Assembly (NCBI GenBank): GCA_030637135.1 | Contig: DAOVVO010000069.1 | Coordinates: forward strand, 1 to 6,964 | DNA from: Nitrospirota bacterium | GTDB taxonomy: Bacteria > Nitrospirota > Thermodesulfovibrionia > UBA6902 > BMS3Bbin08 | DNA length: 6,964 nucleotides | Direction: 5' to 3' | Part shown: positions 5,771 through 6,964 of the stretch, one piece after another | Position numbering within the stretch: position 1 is the stretch's first letter | Layout of the letters: every line of letters begins with the position of its first letter | Translations under genes and position numbers: made by a program | Notes under the pieces: model-generated | What the model saw: the letters and a program-made list of their open reading frames with translations, nothing else | The model's database searches: none | What the model was told of the DNA's origin: nothing

Positions 5771-6076
5771 ATGTTTTACACATATATTTTGAAAAGTACT
5801 AAAAATCAAGGGGCAATTTATATAGGCTATACAAAAAATTTAAAGTCTAGACTTGCTCAACACAACAATCCACAAAATTATGGTTATAGCAAAAGATATG
5901 CTCCTTGGGTGTTAGAGACTTATTTAGCCTTTTCTGAAGAAAGAGAGGCTAAAAGATTTGAAGTTTATCTAAAATCGAGTTCTGGTAAAGCATTCATGAA
6001 AAAGAGATTGATTTCAAATTACTTTAAAGAGGCCTTGGAGAAGTTTAATCGTGAGAGAAAAAATAATCTGAGGTAA
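5771..6076 (+). CDS. Single-domain GIY-YIG nuclease
   Basis: The 101-residue protein is almost entirely one GIY-YIG nuclease domain, the metal-dependent fold also found in UvrC and some homing enzymes. The first strand carries YTYIL (3-7) in place of GIY, followed by YIG (17-19), R27, H31 in the RLAQHN motif and the likely catalytic E64 in FEVYLKSSSG (63-72). The basic, partly helical tail (about 85-101) has no second DNA-binding domain that I recognise. This standalone type is often misnamed UvrC-like. It is not UvrC, which is far larger. There is no clear Shine-Dalgarno. The gene is alone between tRNA-Sec and its duplicated 3' end, surrounded by 27-bp palindromes, two of which begin at or just before its stop codon (6074-6076). 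The setting suggests that it recognises or mobilises those palindromes. The fold is well supported; the role is inferred. Confidence 0.85.
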   Translation: MFYTYILKSTKNQGAIYIGYTKNLKSRLAQHNNPQNYGYSKRYAPWVLETYLAFSEEREAKRFEVYLKSSSGKAFMKKRLISNYFKEALEKFNRERKNNLR

Positions 6077-6098
6077 GCGTAACGGGGTGAAGTTTACC
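6072..6098. repeat. 27-bp palindromic unit, copy 2
   Basis: GGTAAGCG, centre TAACGGGGTGA, then AGTTTACC. The arms match the other copies exactly and only the centre varies (22 of 27 identical to copy 3). It overlaps the TAA stop of the GIY-YIG gene, so in an mRNA the hairpin would form at the stop codon and could stabilise or end the transcript. Confidence 0.8.
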
Positions 6099-6102
6099 AC
6101 AA

Positions 6103-6129
6103 GGTAAGCGTAGCGTAGCGGAGTTTACC
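6103..6129. repeat. 27-bp palindromic unit, copy 3
   Basis: GGTAAGCG, centre TAGCGTAGCGG, then AGTTTACC. It follows copy 2 in direct orientation after a 4-bp spacer. Its last base is the first base of the right tRNA-derived direct repeat, placing a palindrome exactly at the element boundary. Confidence 0.8.
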
Positions 6130-6139
6130 ACTCCCGCCA
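6129..6139 (+). repeat. Right direct repeat of the tRNA-Sec 3' end
   Basis: CACTCCCGCCA is identical to 5635-5645 but has no tRNA body in front of it. It is the right border of the putative element. Joining it to the left copy by recombination would excise 494 bp and leave an intact selC. Confidence 0.6.
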
Positions 6140-6159
6140 TGTACCATACGGTACATGGC
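6136..6159. repeat. Perfect 10-bp palindrome after the right direct repeat
   Basis: GCCATGTACC-ATAC-GGTACATGGC forms a perfect 10-bp stem with a 4-base loop. It starts inside the GCCA of the right direct repeat. If the insert were removed it would lie directly after selC. There is no immediate T-run, so it is at best an atypical terminator. It may instead be an unrelated dispersed palindrome, or part of an attachment or cleavage site. Confidence 0.6.
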
Positions 6160-6176
6160 ACGCCAGTAACTTGCTT

Positions 6177-6287
6177 TTAAAAATCGATCGAAAAAGAATA
6201 ATCCAACTCCCAATCCACTATTTCAATGCAGTATATAACTTCTTCATTTCTTGATGGTCTGCCTCTTTTTTTGCCTTTCTTTTTCAT
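6177..6287 (-). CDS. Possible 36-residue AT-hook-like small protein or gene remnant
   Basis: A short minus-strand frame encodes MKKKGKKRGRPSR, then a hydrophobic and acidic tail ending VDWELDYSFSIDF. The first 13 residues contain KRGRP, the core of an AT-hook, which in other proteins binds the minor groove of AT-rich DNA. The coherent, non-repetitive tail reads like real protein, so this could be a small gene or the start of a longer one truncated by a new stop. No clear Shine-Dalgarno is seen, and an overlapping short frame (MKMTFL) precedes it. I do not recognise a family. The 6160-6423 interval otherwise holds only the promoter-like site before mntA. Confidence 0.3.
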   Translation of the reverse strand: MKKKGKKRGRPSRNEEVIYCIEIVDWELDYSFSIDF

Positions 6288-6380
6288 AAGAAGGTCATTT
6301 TCATAAATACAAAAGCAAAAAATCAAGGGAAATCTCCACTCGTAAGATAGCTCATTAAATTACTATCATTTCTTGAATTT

Positions 6381-6389
6381 TGTTATACT
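6381..6389 (+). promoter_or_regulatory. Extended -10 promoter candidate for mntA
   Basis: TGTTATACT fits an extended -10 element (TGn followed by TATACT), 34 bases before the mntA ATG. No good -35 box is present at normal spacing, which extended -10 promoters can tolerate. A purine-rich AAAAGG (6408-6413) lies ten bases before the ATG as a weak ribosome binding site. Confidence 0.4.
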
Positions 6390-6423
6390 TTATTAAGAAT
6401 TTAGAATAAAAGGCATTCTATTA

Positions 6424-6729
6424 ATGGGGAAAAATTTCACTATAAAAGATATATTACGAATTTTAAAAGATAACAAAATAACGTTGTCTGAAAAATATGG
6501 TGTAACTGATATAGCAGTCTTTGGATCTTATGTAAGAAATGAACATAAAGGAAAGAGTGACATTGATATATTTGTTGAGCTGAAACCTGGATTCAGGACA
6601 TTCGACAATTTTATGGATCTTAAATTTTATCTGCAAAAGGTCACTTCAAAAAAAATTGACCTTGTCGTCAAAGACTCCATAAGACAAGAATTAAAACCAT
6701 CAATATTCAAGGAAGCTGTCCATGCCTAA
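6424..6729 (+). CDS. mntA: MntA-type nucleotidyltransferase antitoxin
   Basis: This 101-residue minimal nucleotidyltransferase has the family signature GS-X10-DxD at GSYVRNEHKGKSDID (34-48), with D46 and D48 and a third acidic residue, D79, in KIDLVV. In the characterised MntA/HepT system this antitoxin neutralises HepT by adding AMP units to a tyrosine in the HepT R-X4-H-X-Y motif. The start has family-like spacing to the motif, and a helical N-terminus (about 5-25) precedes the active site. Its 3' end overlaps the hepT start by 8 bp (ATGCCTAA), the normal tight coupling of the pair. The gene looks intact although its partner is interrupted. Such pairs are mobile and patchily distributed. 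Family assignment is strong; activity is inferred from motifs. Confidence 0.9.
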   Translation: MGKNFTIKDILRILKDNKITLSEKYGVTDIAVFGSYVRNEHKGKSDIDIFVELKPGFRTFDNFMDLKFYLQKVTSKKIDLVVKDSIRQELKPSIFKEAVHA

Positions 6730-6964
6730 AAGAGACCCATCTTTATTCCTGAAAGACATTCATACGTGCTCAAAGAAAATCATCACATATACAGACAATA
6801 TGTCTCTAAAAGAATTTCTCAAAGATCACAAGACATATGACGCTGTCATGAGAAATCTGTAAATAATAGGCGAAGCTATAAAGCATTTGCCTGCCGATTT
6901 TCGTAAAGAACACAAAAGTATTGACTGGAAGAAGGCAGCAGGATTAAGAGATATGGTAGTTCAC
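6722..6964 (+). pseudogene. hepT: HepT-like toxin gene with a premature stop, cut by the window edge
   Basis: From ATG 6722, preceded by AAGGAAG six bases upstream, the frame reads 46 residues ending VMRNL and then TAA (6860-6862). The same frame continues with IIGEAIKHLPADF and then GLRDMVVH up to the window end. HepT proteins normally read RNLEIIGEA here, so the stop replaces a conserved Glu codon and fits one G-to-T change (GAA to TAA). The downstream RDMVVH is the start of the R-X4-H-X-Y catalytic motif, which is therefore not translated in the short product. The normal HEPN-fold toxin (ribonuclease or tRNA-targeting, depending on the system) should be inactive unless translation restarts or the base is a sequencing error. 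The 3' end lies outside the window. Confidence 0.8.

Larger units (their letters stand above)
5635..6139. mobile_element. Putative GIY-YIG mini-element at the 3' end of selC
   Basis: The final 11 bases of tRNA-Sec, CACTCCCGCCA (5635-5645), recur exactly at 6129-6139. This gives an attL/attR-like or target-duplication arrangement around 483 bp of inserted DNA. The insert contains one gene, the GIY-YIG nuclease, flanked by 27-bp palindromic units: one full and two degenerate on the left, two full on the right. The left degenerate unit begins at the tRNA CCA, and the last full unit abuts the right direct repeat, so the palindromes sit at both ends. No integrase, transposase or other gene is present. 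The tRNA stays intact, as expected of elements that restore their tRNA target. The repeat is direct sequence evidence; mobility is inference. Alternatively, the 11-bp match could be a remnant of an older integrative element. Confidence 0.5.

Noticed and set aside
5694..6129. CRISPR-like repeat array
   Set aside because: The units are palindromic, differ in their centres, have a 4-bp spacer in one case and a whole gene in the other, and no cas genes are present.
6860..6862. Recoding of the hepT stop as selenocysteine given the nearby selC
   Set aside because: Selenocysteine uses UGA; this stop is TAA, and the family residue is Glu.

Overview
The window looks like chromosomal DNA from an anaerobic-type bacterium. 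A selenocysteine tRNA, an aromatic amino acid gene run (pheA-hisC-aroF) and short degenerate intergenic repeats would fit a Nitrospirota or Desulfobacterota relative, but this placement is inference from gene order and composition and is of low confidence.

Left two thirds (356-5368): five minus-strand genes in one direction. In transcription order they are a class IV aminotransferase (ilvE-like), deoC, pheA (chorismate mutase/prephenate dehydratase/ACT), hisC and aroF (type I-beta DAHP synthase). aroF makes the entry compound of the shikimate pathway. pheA takes chorismate to phenylpyruvate. hisC, and perhaps the ilvE-like enzyme, can supply the final transamination. deoC overlaps the aminotransferase gene by 17 bp and is the functional outlier. 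Downstream of aroF (1-355) is non-coding, pyrimidine-rich DNA made of degenerate 7-bp repeats. A smaller array of the same period runs across the hisC stop codon, so the last residues of HisC are encoded by repeat.

Centre (5408-6159): a near-consensus sigma70-type promoter precedes tRNA-Sec (selC, anticodon TCA, encoded CCA). The final 11 bases of the tRNA gene recur 494 bp downstream. Between the two copies lies a compact block: a 101-residue GIY-YIG nuclease gene flanked by three 27-bp palindromic units and at least two degenerate ones. I read this as a minimal mobile or selfish element at the 3' end of selC, carrying a nuclease and its own palindromes but no integrase or transposase. It is the most interesting object in the window.

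Right end (6160-6964): a possible 36-residue minus-strand ORF with an AT-hook-like N-terminus, then a MntA/HepT toxin-antitoxin pair. The mntA antitoxin gene looks intact. The overlapping hepT has an in-frame TAA at codon 47, where the family normally has Glu, and runs off the window edge.
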